Shown here piece after piece: positions 1-7,066 of a stretch of 39,627 bases of DNA (its first letter is position 1; every line of letters begins with the position of its first letter). Position numbers and translations under genes: made by a program. The notes under the pieces are model-generated. The model had not been told where the DNA came from. It did no database searches and saw nothing but the letters and a program-made list of their open reading frames with translations. The DNA lies in contig JADKBC010000021.1 in NCBI GenBank assembly GCA_016715205.1, forward strand, positions 1 through 39,627. The letters run 5' to 3'. The stretch is from Holophaga sp. (GTDB taxonomy: Bacteria; Acidobacteriota; Holophagae; Holophagales; Holophagaceae).

Positions 1-1
1 A

Positions 2-535
2 GGTTCCAACGAAGCCGTGAAAGCCAATATTCGTTTCGTGGCTGCGACCCACAAGAACCTGCGGGCCGAAATGGAAGCGGGGCGCTTTCGTGAGGATCTC
101 TACTACCGCCTCAATGTAATGCAAATTGCAATACCCCCGCTTCGAGATCGTCCAGAGGATATCCCAGCTTTGGCGCATCGATTTGTGGAAAAGCAGAACG
201 GTTTGCATGCCAAAAACGTGCGTGGATTCCTTCCCGAAGCCATGGAGCGGCTCTTGCGGTATTCCTGGCCCGGCAATATTCGTGAACTGGAAAACGCTGT
301 GGAACATGCCTGCGTGCTTTGCCGACAGTCGCTGATTCGACCGGAATGCCTGCCTGCGTCGCTGAATGAGGGCTTTGTCGCCTCGACGGAACTGCCTTCT
401 GGTCAAGATCTTCGTGGGATGGAGCGCTGTCTTATTCAAGCGGCCCTGGAACGGCATGGGGGCAATCAAAGTGCCACGGCACGGGAACTCGGAATTAATA
501 AGACCACCCTTTGGCGGAAGCTTAAGCGGGCTTGA
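2..535 (+). CDS. Sigma-54-dependent transcriptional activator, C-terminal part (cut by window edge)
   Basis: This is the C-terminal 177 residues of an NtrC-type enhancer-binding protein; the frame is open to the window edge, so the N-terminal sensory domain, Walker A and GAFTGA loop lie outside. Visible are the AAA+ sensor I region (FVAATH), the arginine-finger segment (GRFREDLYYRL), the sensor II region (WPGNIRELENAVEHA) and a Fis-type helix-turn-helix at the end (GNQSATARELGINKTTLWRK). Such proteins bind upstream DNA as oligomers and use ATP to open sigma-54 polymerase complexes. It is followed by a palindrome and a sigma-54 promoter on the same strand, so it very likely controls the operon starting at 719. 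Whether the missing N-terminus is a phospho-receiver, PAS or other domain cannot be told. Confidence 0.95.
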   Translation, partial: GSNEAVKANIRFVAATHKNLRAEMEAGRFREDLYYRLNVMQIAIPPLRDRPEDIPALAHRFVEKQNGLHAKNVRGFLPEAMERLLRYSWPGNIRELENAVEHACVLCRQSLIRPECLPASLNEGFVASTELPSGQDLRGMERCLIQAALERHGGNQSATARELGINKTTLWRKLKRA

Positions 536-605
536 CAGAGCGTCGTTGCAGGGTTTCAAAAATGGAGATTTACTGCTTTTTGCATTAATGGTGTGATCTT
601 GATAT

Positions 606-620
606 GGTGCAAAATGCACC
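606..620. promoter_or_regulatory. Perfect palindrome, candidate upstream activator site
   Basis: GGTGCA-AAA-TGCACC is a perfect 6-bp inverted repeat with a 3-bp centre. Its centre lies about 95 bp upstream of the transcription start expected from the sigma-54 promoter at 682-697, a normal distance for an enhancer-binding-protein site. The cognate protein is probably the one encoded just upstream; this link is inference. Confidence 0.6.
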
Positions 621-681
621 TAATTAGTGTATTGCGATGAATCAACTTGGTTAAGTCCTCTATTTCATTATTTTAGGTTAT

Positions 682-697
682 TGGCAGCCGGATTGCA
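682..697 (+). promoter_or_regulatory. Sigma-54 (RpoN) promoter
   Basis: TGGCAGCCGGATTGCA matches the -24/-12 consensus TGGCAC-N5-TTGCA, with the invariant GG (683-684) and GC (695-696) separated by exactly 10 bp. Transcription should start near 707-708, leaving a leader of about 11 nt that contains the ribosome-binding site (TTGGAGGG) of the gene at 719. An activator gene and a palindrome upstream strengthen the call. Confidence 0.85.
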
Positions 698-718
698 TTG
701 AGACCTCTTGGAGGGCTC

Positions 719-1084
719 ATGCTGGTGGCTATACCTACATTCCATGGTCGGGTCGCTCCCACCTTTGATTTCTGCCACCGAGTCACGTTCTGGCGGTTGG
801 ATGAGGAGGGCTTCCGAAAGATTGCCGACCGAAAATGCAAGCCACTGGAATCCGGAGAAAAGGCGGCACGGCTCCAAGCCATGGGTACGGATTGGCTGCT
901 TTGCGGAGCCATTGGAAAGCCTCTGGAAATGAGCTTGAGGTCCAGGGGGATCCAAGTGCTATCGGGCATTGCAGGAGCAGTAGTCGAGGTAATCGCCGCC
1001 TTCGCTTGCGGGGCCTTGAGCGAGGCCCGCTTTCAGGTTCCAGGAGCGAATGCAAAAGAACTAATTCTCGGAGGTGCACGATGA
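719..1084 (+). CDS. NifX/NafY-like (dinitrogenase FeMo-cofactor family) protein
   Basis: A 121-residue protein. The start MLVAIPTFHGRVAP is chosen because a TTGGAGGG site sits directly before it; an upstream in-frame ATG at 698 lies at the sigma-54 -12 element and is unlikely. The typical fold features are present: an N-terminal strand with GRVAPTFDF, and the second half LLCGAIGKPLEMSL followed by a GIAGAVVEVIAAF helix. Family members bind or carry metal-sulfur clusters (NifX, NafY, the Mo-Cu orange protein ORP); most homologues in anaerobes have no known function. First gene of the sigma-54 operon; its stop overlaps the next start (ATGA at 1081-1084). Cysteines are present but no defined metal motif is obvious. 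Two further family members lie at 25993-26444 and 28212-28579. Confidence 0.85.
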   Translation: MLVAIPTFHGRVAPTFDFCHRVTFWRLDEEGFRKIADRKCKPLESGEKAARLQAMGTDWLLCGAIGKPLEMSLRSRGIQVLSGIAGAVVEVIAAFACGALSEARFQVPGANAKELILGGAR

Positions 1085-2025
1085 CGAGTTATGGACTGAA
1101 ACGCATGATGCAAGCGTGCCTTGCGCTATTCGCAGCGGGAGGTTTGGTCGCTGGAGCAAGGGACGTCGAAGGTAAACGCCTTTCAGTGGCCGTGGCAGAA
1201 GCAGATGTGGAAGCCATTGTTAAAGTTGTGGGCGGAAACCAGGTGGATTCCTTCAGCCTCTTCAAGGGCTGCATTCTTCGGAAAGATCTGGCAGTTGAGG
1301 CCTCAGCAAAGGCGCGCCTTCTCAAAGTAGACACGATCGTGTGGACGGGGTTCTTCGGAGAATCTGAGGCCATCAATGCGGTGCTGGCCGCAACAAAGGA
1401 TCCCATATCAGTCGGAAAGTCTCCAAAGGCTGTGGGCCCACATTGGATCAATGTTTCGCCAGGAACATTCAGAACCAATGTCCCATTCACCACCTGTGAA
1501 GGGTATGCGGATCCGCTATATTCAGCGGGCGATCCTTTCTTCTGGCTCAATCCAGAGAATGGCTCGGTGATTGCCCGGAACGTGGCCACAGGCTTGGGCA
1601 AGCTGCTCCCCGACAAGCAGGCTTATTTCCATGCGAATGCTACGGCATTTATAAAGACGCTTGGGAGTGATATTGCGCGCTGGAGGCTTGCGCTAAAACC
1701 GCTAAATGGGCTGCGAATTTTTAGTGCCCAATGTGGGTGGCAAAATTTTTCGAGCATGGGTGGGCCAAAATTTTTGGTTTGCAAAGCCACGCCAGGACAA
1801 TTGCCGACGGCAAAGCTTTTGCTTGATCATGTGAAGAAGATGAAGGCCAGCATTATTCTTGTGGACCCCAATACACCTCCAGAATATGTCGCGGCTTTCA
1901 AGGAGCAGTCAGGCCTGAAGGTCATCGAAGTTCCCTCTTCGATTGAGAGCCTCCAAGGCGAGAAGTCTTACAGCGGTCTTTTCGACAATCTCGTCAAAGC
2001 CCTTCAAGGGGCTGTGAAGCACTGA
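1081..2025 (+). CDS. ZnuA/TroA-fold (cluster A-I) periplasmic binding protein, atypical
   Basis: A 314-residue protein with an N-terminal signal segment (about residues 9-26) and a good Shine-Dalgarno site (GGAGGTGCACG) before the ATG. Recognisable metal-ABC binding-protein features are DPFFWLNPENGSVIARNVA (from residue 151), equivalent to the DPHxWLDPxNA block, the long linker helix KQAYFHANATAFI, and a C-terminal lobe ending with a helix. The metal-binding histidines normally expected are missing: the DPHxW histidine is Phe, and the first H-x-Y/F-x-P loop reads CILRKDLAVEAS. Four cysteines (64, 139, 218, 234) remain in the mature part. No permease or ATPase gene is adjacent. It is translationally coupled to the NifX-like gene and precedes a multiheme cytochrome, so a role in cofactor or metal handling for the cytochrome module, or ligand sensing, is more likely than plain zinc import. 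Family call firm, ligand unknown. Confidence 0.8.
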   Translation: MTSYGLKRMMQACLALFAAGGLVAGARDVEGKRLSVAVAEADVEAIVKVVGGNQVDSFSLFKGCILRKDLAVEASAKARLLKVDTIVWTGFFGESEAINAVLAATKDPISVGKSPKAVGPHWINVSPGTFRTNVPFTTCEGYADPLYSAGDPFFWLNPENGSVIARNVATGLGKLLPDKQAYFHANATAFIKTLGSDIARWRLALKPLNGLRIFSAQCGWQNFSSMGGPKFLVCKATPGQLPTAKLLLDHVKKMKASIILVDPNTPPEYVAAFKEQSGLKVIEVPSSIESLQGEKSYSGLFDNLVKALQGAVKH

Positions 2026-2068
2026 TTCCAGACCTTTGATTTACGGAAACGAAGTAGGGAGATTTATC

Positions 2069-4180
2069 ATGATTTTTGGGAAAAGGCCCCTCCAGGCGAG
2101 GATGGGCAAGATCACACGTTTGTGCAAAAGCTGGCTGCTTCTTGCACTGTTCTTCAGCTCGTTCTCGATAATGGCTGAGGCCCAAGGGAAACAACCTTCA
2201 CTTAGGCTCGCCCACCCCTCGATCTTTTTGAAAGACGAGGATGGCAAGAATGTGCTTTCCACCAACAAGGCGATCAGCACCCGGCAGACCTGTGGGGCTT
2301 GCCATGACTATGCCTTTATTACCGATAGTTTCCATTTCCAGCAGGGCAAGAACGAAATGAACCCTGGGTTGATGAAGGGGCATGGTTTCGCGGGCTTTAA
2401 CACTTCTCCAGGAATGTTTGGGAAGTTTTCCATTCTCCCGAATCGGCAGCTCACTCCAGTCGGAGTTGCGAATCCCGGGGATGTGGACTTGACCCAGCCG
2501 GAGTGGCTAACCAAGTGTGGTGTGTGTCACACCGGGGGCGGCATTTCCGAATTTGATTTGCATGGGCATCGCCTGCTCACCGCAGATGCCAAACCTCATG
2601 GGCCATTAGATCCGAGCTACACCATTCGCGATCGAATCACCGGCAAGGTGGTGCCATGGGATTGGCAGAAGAGCGGCATTACCGAGGCCGATTGCTTTAT
2701 TTGCCACGCTCCGAAAGCCAGTCGAGGTGATCGACGAGAAGTCGTGGCCGCAGGCAATTTCCGCTGGGCGAACAACGCAACCCTCGCCAAGAGCGACATC
2801 GTGGTGAAGGATACAAAGGGCAACTTTACCTACAATCGAAAAGCCTTCAACGCGGATGGCACCGTGAAATCCGAGATTCTCAATCTTTCGGACCCGCCCC
2901 TTGAGAACTGCGCGCAATGTCACGGATTTTCAGCCCGCAATGCCTCCACCATTCAACCCATTCAGCATGCCGATATTTTGCGTGGCACTGAAAAAGCAGG
3001 GTGGATCTATAACGGCAGCAAGATCAGCGAGACGGTTTCACCGCGAATCGTCGGCAAAGAAAAAATGGATTACCCCTGGGATGTGCATGCCGCTAAGGGG
3101 CTTGGTTGCATTGATTGCCATTTTTCGCCGAACAACCCGGGGCGCAAGTTCCAGGGCGATAGTGAGAAGCACCTGAGCTACAAACCGGTAGGCGAAGGCA
3201 TTGCCGAATACTTGAAACGCCCGGATCACAATTTTGCGCGCGGCAACATTCCTCCCGAAACAGTCAATATCACGCGCCACAACACCATGCGGGGCTGCGC
3301 AGAGTGTCATGACGCAGAAAAAACCCACGCATTTTTGCCCTATAAGACCCAGCATTTTAAGGCGCTCGCCTGCCAGACCTGCCACATCTCCGAGGTGCAC
3401 TTCTGGGCCTATCGAAGCGATGAATGGGGCTTCTTGATGGATACGGGAGCGAGCCGAATCACCTTCCGTGGCATCAGGGGGGACATCGTTGATCCTGATT
3501 CCGAGATCATAGGATTCAAGCCAGCCTATGTGTCTACGCCCGCCAAGGATGGCCACCTAGAAATCCGCCCCACCAATTTGATCACTGGGCTCTACTGGTT
3601 CGATAAAACCAAGGGCAGACCGGTCTTTACGTGGCAAATTCAAAAAGCCTTTTTCCTCGATCGGCAGGTCGGTGGTGGTTGGGAGTACCGGCCCGAGATC
3701 GTGAAGGCCTTCGGCGACAAAGATGGAATTATCGATTTTCCTCAGGCTCGCTACGACACCCCCGAGAAAATAGCCCTGGTTAAGCGCCTACTGCTCGAAC
3801 ATGTCGGTATCGCGGATCCTGAATTGCGGATTGAGGTGGTGCCCTGGGCGATGAGCCACAGCACCATGGGTAAGGCTCAGGCGATCAAGGACTGCAAAGC
3901 CTGTCACGCGAAAAACAGCATTCTTCGCCGCCCCATGGAATTGAATGATTTTCTTCCCAAGGGCGTGCCTGTTTATTACGCAGGGAAACAGGTGAATGTG
4001 GTCGATCAATCCGGTAAAGAACCCACCTTCGATAATCGATCGCTCCTTCGGTCCTTTTACATCATTGGCAATAGCCGTGTTCTCTGGGTCGAAATTTTAG
4101 GCTGGCTGTCAGTGGCAGGGGCTCTTCTCTTCAGTTTCATCCACGGGTTCATCCGCATTCTGGGAGCCAAAAAGTCATGA
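2069..4180 (+). CDS. Membrane-anchored octaheme c-type cytochrome
   Basis: A 703-residue protein starting at an ATG with AGGGAG 8 nt upstream. It has an N-terminal signal/anchor (about residues 20-38, followed by AEAQG), then eight CxxCH heme-binding motifs in order: CGACH (from residue 75), CGVCH, CFICH, CAQCH, CIDCH, CAECH, CQTCH, CKACH. A single C-terminal membrane helix (VEILGWLSVAGALLFSFIHG) is followed by a short basic tail. The heme domain should face the periplasm. The stop overlaps the ATG of a cytochrome b gene (4177-4180), so the pair probably forms a bc-type quinol-oxidising complex passing electrons to the periplasm. The layout recalls CbcBA of Geobacter sulfurreducens, a b/multiheme-c pair also under a sigma-54 activator, but orthology is not shown. 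It could instead be a terminal reductase. No CxxCK motif is seen. Confidence 0.88.
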   Translation: MIFGKRPLQARMGKITRLCKSWLLLALFFSSFSIMAEAQGKQPSLRLAHPSIFLKDEDGKNVLSTNKAISTRQTCGACHDYAFITDSFHFQQGKNEMNPGLMKGHGFAGFNTSPGMFGKFSILPNRQLTPVGVANPGDVDLTQPEWLTKCGVCHTGGGISEFDLHGHRLLTADAKPHGPLDPSYTIRDRITGKVVPWDWQKSGITEADCFICHAPKASRGDRREVVAAGNFRWANNATLAKSDIVVKDTKGNFTYNRKAFNADGTVKSEILNLSDPPLENCAQCHGFSARNASTIQPIQHADILRGTEKAGWIYNGSKISETVSPRIVGKEKMDYPWDVHAAKGLGCIDCHFSPNNPGRKFQGDSEKHLSYKPVGEGIAEYLKRPDHNFARGNIPPETVNITRHNTMRGCAECHDAEKTHAFLPYKTQHFKALACQTCHISEVHFWAYRSDEWGFLMDTGASRITFRGIRGDIVDPDSEIIGFKPAYVSTPAKDGHLEIRPTNLITGLYWFDKTKGRPVFTWQIQKAFFLDRQVGGGWEYRPEIVKAFGDKDGIIDFPQARYDTPEKIALVKRLLLEHVGIADPELRIEVVPWAMSHSTMGKAQAIKDCKACHAKNSILRRPMELNDFLPKGVPVYYAGKQVNVVDQSGKEPTFDNRSLLRSFYIIGNSRVLWVEILGWLSVAGALLFSFIHGFIRILGAKKS

Positions 4181-4809
4181 CCACTTCGACAGAACCTCTC
4201 TACAGCCTCCACGAGCGGGTCTGGCATTGGATCCAGGCGGTGGCCCTAGTCCTTCTCGTGTTGACAGGGTTTGCCATCCATTTTCCGGATCGGTTCGGCA
4301 TTTTTGGTTCCATGGTGCATGCCTTGGCTTGGCATTCTGTGATTGGCTTTGCCCTGATCGCCAATGCCTTTCTGGGGTTGTTCTACCACTTCACAGCGGA
4401 AAAATATCATCACTTCCTGCCAAAAATGGATGACTTCACCGAAGGTGCCGTTCGTCAGGCCAGGTTTTACCTCTATGGGATTTTCAAGGGTGAACCCCAT
4501 CCCTTCGAAACCAATTCGCGCCACAAGCTGAACCCGTTGCAGCGAGTGACCTATCTGTCTCTGCTAAACATTCTGCTTCCCTATCAAATTCTCACGGGTC
4601 TGCTGATGTGGGGAGTCACCCGGTGGCCCTCGACCTTTCAAAAAGTGGGTGGATTAACCGTCCTAGGTCCTGCTCACAGCCTTGGGTCCTATCTCTTCCT
4701 AGCTTTTCTGATCGGGCACATTTACCTCGCCACCACGGGTAAAACGCCATTCAGTCTTCTGCGTGCCATGATCACTGGCTTCGAAGAGTCGGGTCACAGG
4801 AAGGAATAG
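4177..4809 (+). CDS. Di-heme-type cytochrome b membrane subunit
   Basis: A 210-residue integral membrane protein of the Ni/Fe-hydrogenase / thiosulfate-reductase cytochrome b superfamily. About four to five membrane helices are visible: residues near 17-35, 48-70, 120-145 and 160-185. Histidines suited to heme ligation lie in the helices (LHERVWHWIQ, LAWHSVIGF, LGLFYHF, GPAHSLGSYLF, LIGHIYLATTG). It starts in an ATGA overlap with the octaheme cytochrome and so is translated with it. Likely role: oxidise menaquinol and hand electrons to the octaheme subunit. The cytoplasmic loop near residues 75-115 is somewhat long but shows no extra domain. Confidence 0.88.
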   Translation: MTTSTEPLYSLHERVWHWIQAVALVLLVLTGFAIHFPDRFGIFGSMVHALAWHSVIGFALIANAFLGLFYHFTAEKYHHFLPKMDDFTEGAVRQARFYLYGIFKGEPHPFETNSRHKLNPLQRVTYLSLLNILLPYQILTGLLMWGVTRWPSTFQKVGGLTVLGPAHSLGSYLFLAFLIGHIYLATTGKTPFSLLRAMITGFEESGHRKE

Positions 4810-4822
4810 AGAAGGGCTTAAC

Positions 4823-5278
4823 ATGTTGCCTCTAAATTGCGGTGGAGAGGCACTCTCTGATCCGGGAGTGGCCTTCACTGTGCATCCGATCGGTGTAGTA
4901 CATACTCCCCATCGTCAGGGGATCCAGCTCTTTCCCAATCCTTCGACGCCAGAAAGATGGGTCATTGAAGTTTTCCCCAGGTTCAGTAATGAACTAGAAG
5001 GCCTTGATGCTGGAGTCACTGCGCGGTTGCTCACCTACCACATCGATCCGGATCTGGAATGTCGCCCCCCAATGGGAACATCGGCAGCAATGACTTTCGG
5101 CTCTTCTACCTCTTCTCTCCTTCATTTCTTAAGCCCAATCCGGATCACGCTTGTAAAGGTGATCGGTAGGCAAGGGGGAAACCTGAAGGTGCAGGGGCCC
5201 TGGCTCGAGGATGGGTCGCCAGTTATTGATATACAGGTTCTTCTGCCTGCTCAAGAAAGCGAGAGCCTCACGTCATGA
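4823..5278 (+). CDS. Degenerate TrmO/TsaA-fold (UPF0066) protein
   Basis: A 151-residue protein with AGAAGGG before the ATG. The segment FTVHPIGVVHTPHRQGIQL (from about residue 18) and the EVFPRFSNELEGLDAG and LLTYHID blocks match the start and core of the TrmO/YaeB beta-barrel family, which methylates t6A37 of tRNA using S-adenosylmethionine. The signature block seen in the intact homologue at 16875-17399 (ACRYPHRPNSLG) is replaced by LHFLSPIRITLVKVIG, so catalysis is doubtful. It sits between a cytochrome b gene and hemD and overlaps hemD by 4 nt, hinting at a repurposed methyl-transfer or binding role in the cytochrome operon. Function unknown. Confidence 0.65.
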   Translation: MLPLNCGGEALSDPGVAFTVHPIGVVHTPHRQGIQLFPNPSTPERWVIEVFPRFSNELEGLDAGVTARLLTYHIDPDLECRPPMGTSAAMTFGSSTSSLLHFLSPIRITLVKVIGRQGGNLKVQGPWLEDGSPVIDIQVLLPAQESESLTS

Positions 5279-6093
5279 GCTTCCTTGCATCCCGGCCTTT
5301 GCGAGGGAAACGAATCCTCATTACCCGGCCGGCAGGCCAGGGTGCTGCCACCGCAGAGATGGTGAAACGTTTTGGGGGGCACCCCATCGAACTTCCCACC
5401 ATTGTCATCACTGAGCCCCCCGATCCTGCTCAAGTTGCTGGGATGGTTTTTAAACTTCCTGAGTACGATCTCGTTGCATTTACCAGTGCGAATGCGGTTA
5501 CCTGCTTTTTTGCCTACATCGAGGCCCAGGGCCACGATGTAGGCATCTTTCGTCAAACCCGGATAGGTGCAATCGGGAGCGGTACGGCGGCGGCCTTGGC
5601 CAGCAAGGGGCTTTGCGCCGACATAGTCCCTCATATGTTCGTGGGAGAGGCTTTCGGGCAGGCCATTCTTGAAGATCCGATGATCCAAGCGGTGCTTTCG
5701 CATCGTCGCCCACGCGTGCTTATCCTCCGTGCTCTTGCGGCTCGTGAAATACTCCCTGAAATTCTTCGCAACGCGGGTTGCATCGTAGATATCGTTCCTG
5801 TCTATGAAACGCGGCCGGCAACCATGGCACGGCGAATGGAGCTCATTTCAAGGCTCGAAGGACAAACCATCGACTGTGTGATGCTAACGTCGTCAAGTTC
5901 GGTTAACGGCTTGGTGGATCTCCTCGGTTCGCGTTCGAGAGAACTTCTGCGGAACCTGCTCGTCGCCAGCATTGGACCGATCACAACATCCTCCGCTAGA
6001 AGGCATGGCCTCTGTGTGGGCGTGACATCAGATGAGAGCACCGTGAAAGCTTTGCTTTCGGCCATCGAATTGCATTTTGGGAAGGAAGTATAG
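5275..6093 (+). CDS. hemD: Uroporphyrinogen-III synthase family protein
   Basis: A 272-residue HemD-type protein. It has two Rossmann-like lobes: RILITRPAGQGAATAEMV (from residue 13) with LVAFTSANAV in the first, and RVLILRALAAREILPEILR with DCVMLTSSSSVNGLVDLL in the second, the pattern of enzymes that cyclise hydroxymethylbilane to uroporphyrinogen III with D-ring inversion. The family is poorly conserved, so activity is inferred. The start overlaps the previous stop (ATGA, 5275-5278). Its position at the end of an operon with an octaheme and a b-type cytochrome suggests matching tetrapyrrole supply to cytochrome production. Confidence 0.85.
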   Translation: MSFLASRPLRGKRILITRPAGQGAATAEMVKRFGGHPIELPTIVITEPPDPAQVAGMVFKLPEYDLVAFTSANAVTCFFAYIEAQGHDVGIFRQTRIGAIGSGTAAALASKGLCADIVPHMFVGEAFGQAILEDPMIQAVLSHRRPRVLILRALAAREILPEILRNAGCIVDIVPVYETRPATMARRMELISRLEGQTIDCVMLTSSSSVNGLVDLLGSRSRELLRNLLVASIGPITTSSARRHGLCVGVTSDESTVKALLSAIELHFGKEV

Positions 6094-6178
6094 ACTTTTC
6101 GAAATTAAATAAAGAATTGACTGGGTGGGGTAATCACGGGTGTATCTTGATGCACTTCATCCGTTTTCTGAGGACGCT

Positions 6179-6376
6179 ATGAACGCAAACGTGGGTTCAA
6201 TCGATAAGGCGATTCGTGTATTGGTGGGCCTTGGCCTGCTTAGCCTCTTCTATTTTCTGGATGGGAATGCCAGGTACCTTGGCCTTATTGGTCTTGTCCC
6301 TCTTCTAACGGCGGTGATGAGCTTTTGTCCGATCTACACACTGTTGGGCCTTAGCACTTGCCCGACCAAAAAATAG
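6179..6376 (+). CDS. DUF2892-type small membrane protein
   Basis: A 65-residue protein with TGAGGA before the ATG. Sequence features (NVGSIDKAIRVLVGLGLL, YLGLIGLVPLLTAVMSFCPIYTLLG) are those of the DUF2892/YgaP membrane domain: two helices with a conserved FCP.Y..LG motif. Related modules are found alone or joined to rhodanese domains and are linked to sulfur or thiosulfate handling; its role here is unknown. It lies 85 nt after hemD on the same strand and may be a separate transcript. Confidence 0.8.
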   Translation: MNANVGSIDKAIRVLVGLGLLSLFYFLDGNARYLGLIGLVPLLTAVMSFCPIYTLLGLSTCPTKK

Positions 6377-6695
6377 CGACTGGCGTTATCTCTGATTCAG
6401 AGTGGCCATTCTGGTCACCCCTTCTGTGTTGTGAGTGATTCAAGATTTCGTTACAGATCTTCCATGCTGAAGGGTTTGGGAAGAATCGTAACGAAGGGAT
6501 AGTCCTTGGCCAAGACTGATGCTGATTGAAGGTGCCACTCTCGCCATGGCGTCTGCGGCGATGACGCGAATTCGGCCCACGATTTCTGTCTTTTGGCCCT
6601 CGAGATCTGTCTCCTGGCGCCAAAAGGCAACCTTGGCCTGAGACCCGGGACTAATGGGTGTGCGGAAAGAACCGCACCATTTCCTGGAGGTTCTC
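6377..6695. other. Intergenic stretch without recognised gene
   Basis: About 320 bp between the DUF2892 gene and the small repeat protein. Open frames on the minus strand run antisense into the repeat gene and show no family resemblance. No convincing terminator, promoter or RNA structure was identified by eye, although a promoter for the gene at 6696 must lie here. Confidence 0.5.
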
Positions 6696-6986
6696 ATGAA
6701 GATCACCGCTCTCCTCACTGCTCTCATCTTGGCTTTGCCTCTGGCAGCCCAGAGCACTGACACCCCTAAACGCGACCAGGTCCGGAAACAAGATGGGACC
6801 GGCACCGCAACGGGCACCCAGACGCAGCTACGCAAACGGGATGGCACGGGTAACGGTACAGCTACGGGCACCTGCACTGGAACCGGCGCCCAGCTCCGCA
6901 AGCGGGACGGGACCGGAACGGGCACCTGCACGGGCACTGGCAGTCGTGGGGCTAGTCAAGGCGCTCGAAAAGGCCGGGGCCGTTGA
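6696..6986 (+). CDS. Small secreted Gly/Thr-rich repeat protein
   Basis: A 96-residue protein starting MKITALLTALILALPLAAQS, a clear signal peptide with AQS cleavage region, preceded by CTGGAGG. The mature part is built from three imperfect copies of a unit of about 17-22 residues: a basic LRKRDGTG head followed by alternating Gly/Thr (GTGTCTGTG). A basic tail (ARKGRGR) ends the protein. Composition is extremely biased and low in hydrophobics, so a disordered or surface-layer/structural peptide is likely. No family recognised. It precedes a beta-barrel-like protein after an 80-nt gap that holds a long hairpin; the two may be co-expressed. Confidence 0.75.
   Translation: MKITALLTALILALPLAAQSTDTPKRDQVRKQDGTGTATGTQTQLRKRDGTGNGTATGTCTGTGAQLRKRDGTGTGTCTGTGSRGASQGARKGRGR
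6800..6950 (+). repeat. Imperfect tandem repeats inside the Gly/Thr-rich gene
   Basis: Three degenerate direct repeats of roughly 50-66 bp carry the shared block AACGGGCACCT / CAGCTNCGCAANCGGGA. They encode the LRKRDGTG units of the secreted protein. They are not spaced by unrelated sequence as in CRISPR arrays. Confidence 0.6.
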
Positions 6987-7000
6987 ATTTAAATAGCGGA

Positions 7001-7037
7001 TTGCGGAGGGAAGCGGCGAAAGCGCTTTCCTCCGCAA
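7001..7037 (+). other. Long RNA hairpin between two secreted-protein genes
   Basis: TTGCGGAGGGAAGCG pairs with CGCTTTCCTCCGCAA (15 bp, one G-U pair) around a 7-nt loop. No T-run follows, so it is not a standard intrinsic terminator. It may act as a processing or mRNA-stability element setting the ratio of the repeat protein and the barrel protein. Confidence 0.6.
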
Positions 7038-7066
7038 CACGTTAACCACCGCCTTGGAGGGGTTCC

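Noticed and set aside
835..1080. Upstream extension of the ZnuA-fold frame to 835
   Set aside because: It overlaps the NifX-like gene in another frame; the ATG at 1081 has a strong ribosome-binding site and a signal peptide follows.
2069..4809. Naming the octaheme/cytochrome b pair cbcA/cbcB
   Set aside because: The layout is similar, but heme number and neighbours differ and no alignment was possible, so only the resemblance is noted.
6800..6950. Possible CRISPR-like repeats
   Set aside because: The repeats are imperfect, contiguous and in frame inside a secreted-protein gene, with no spacers or cas genes.
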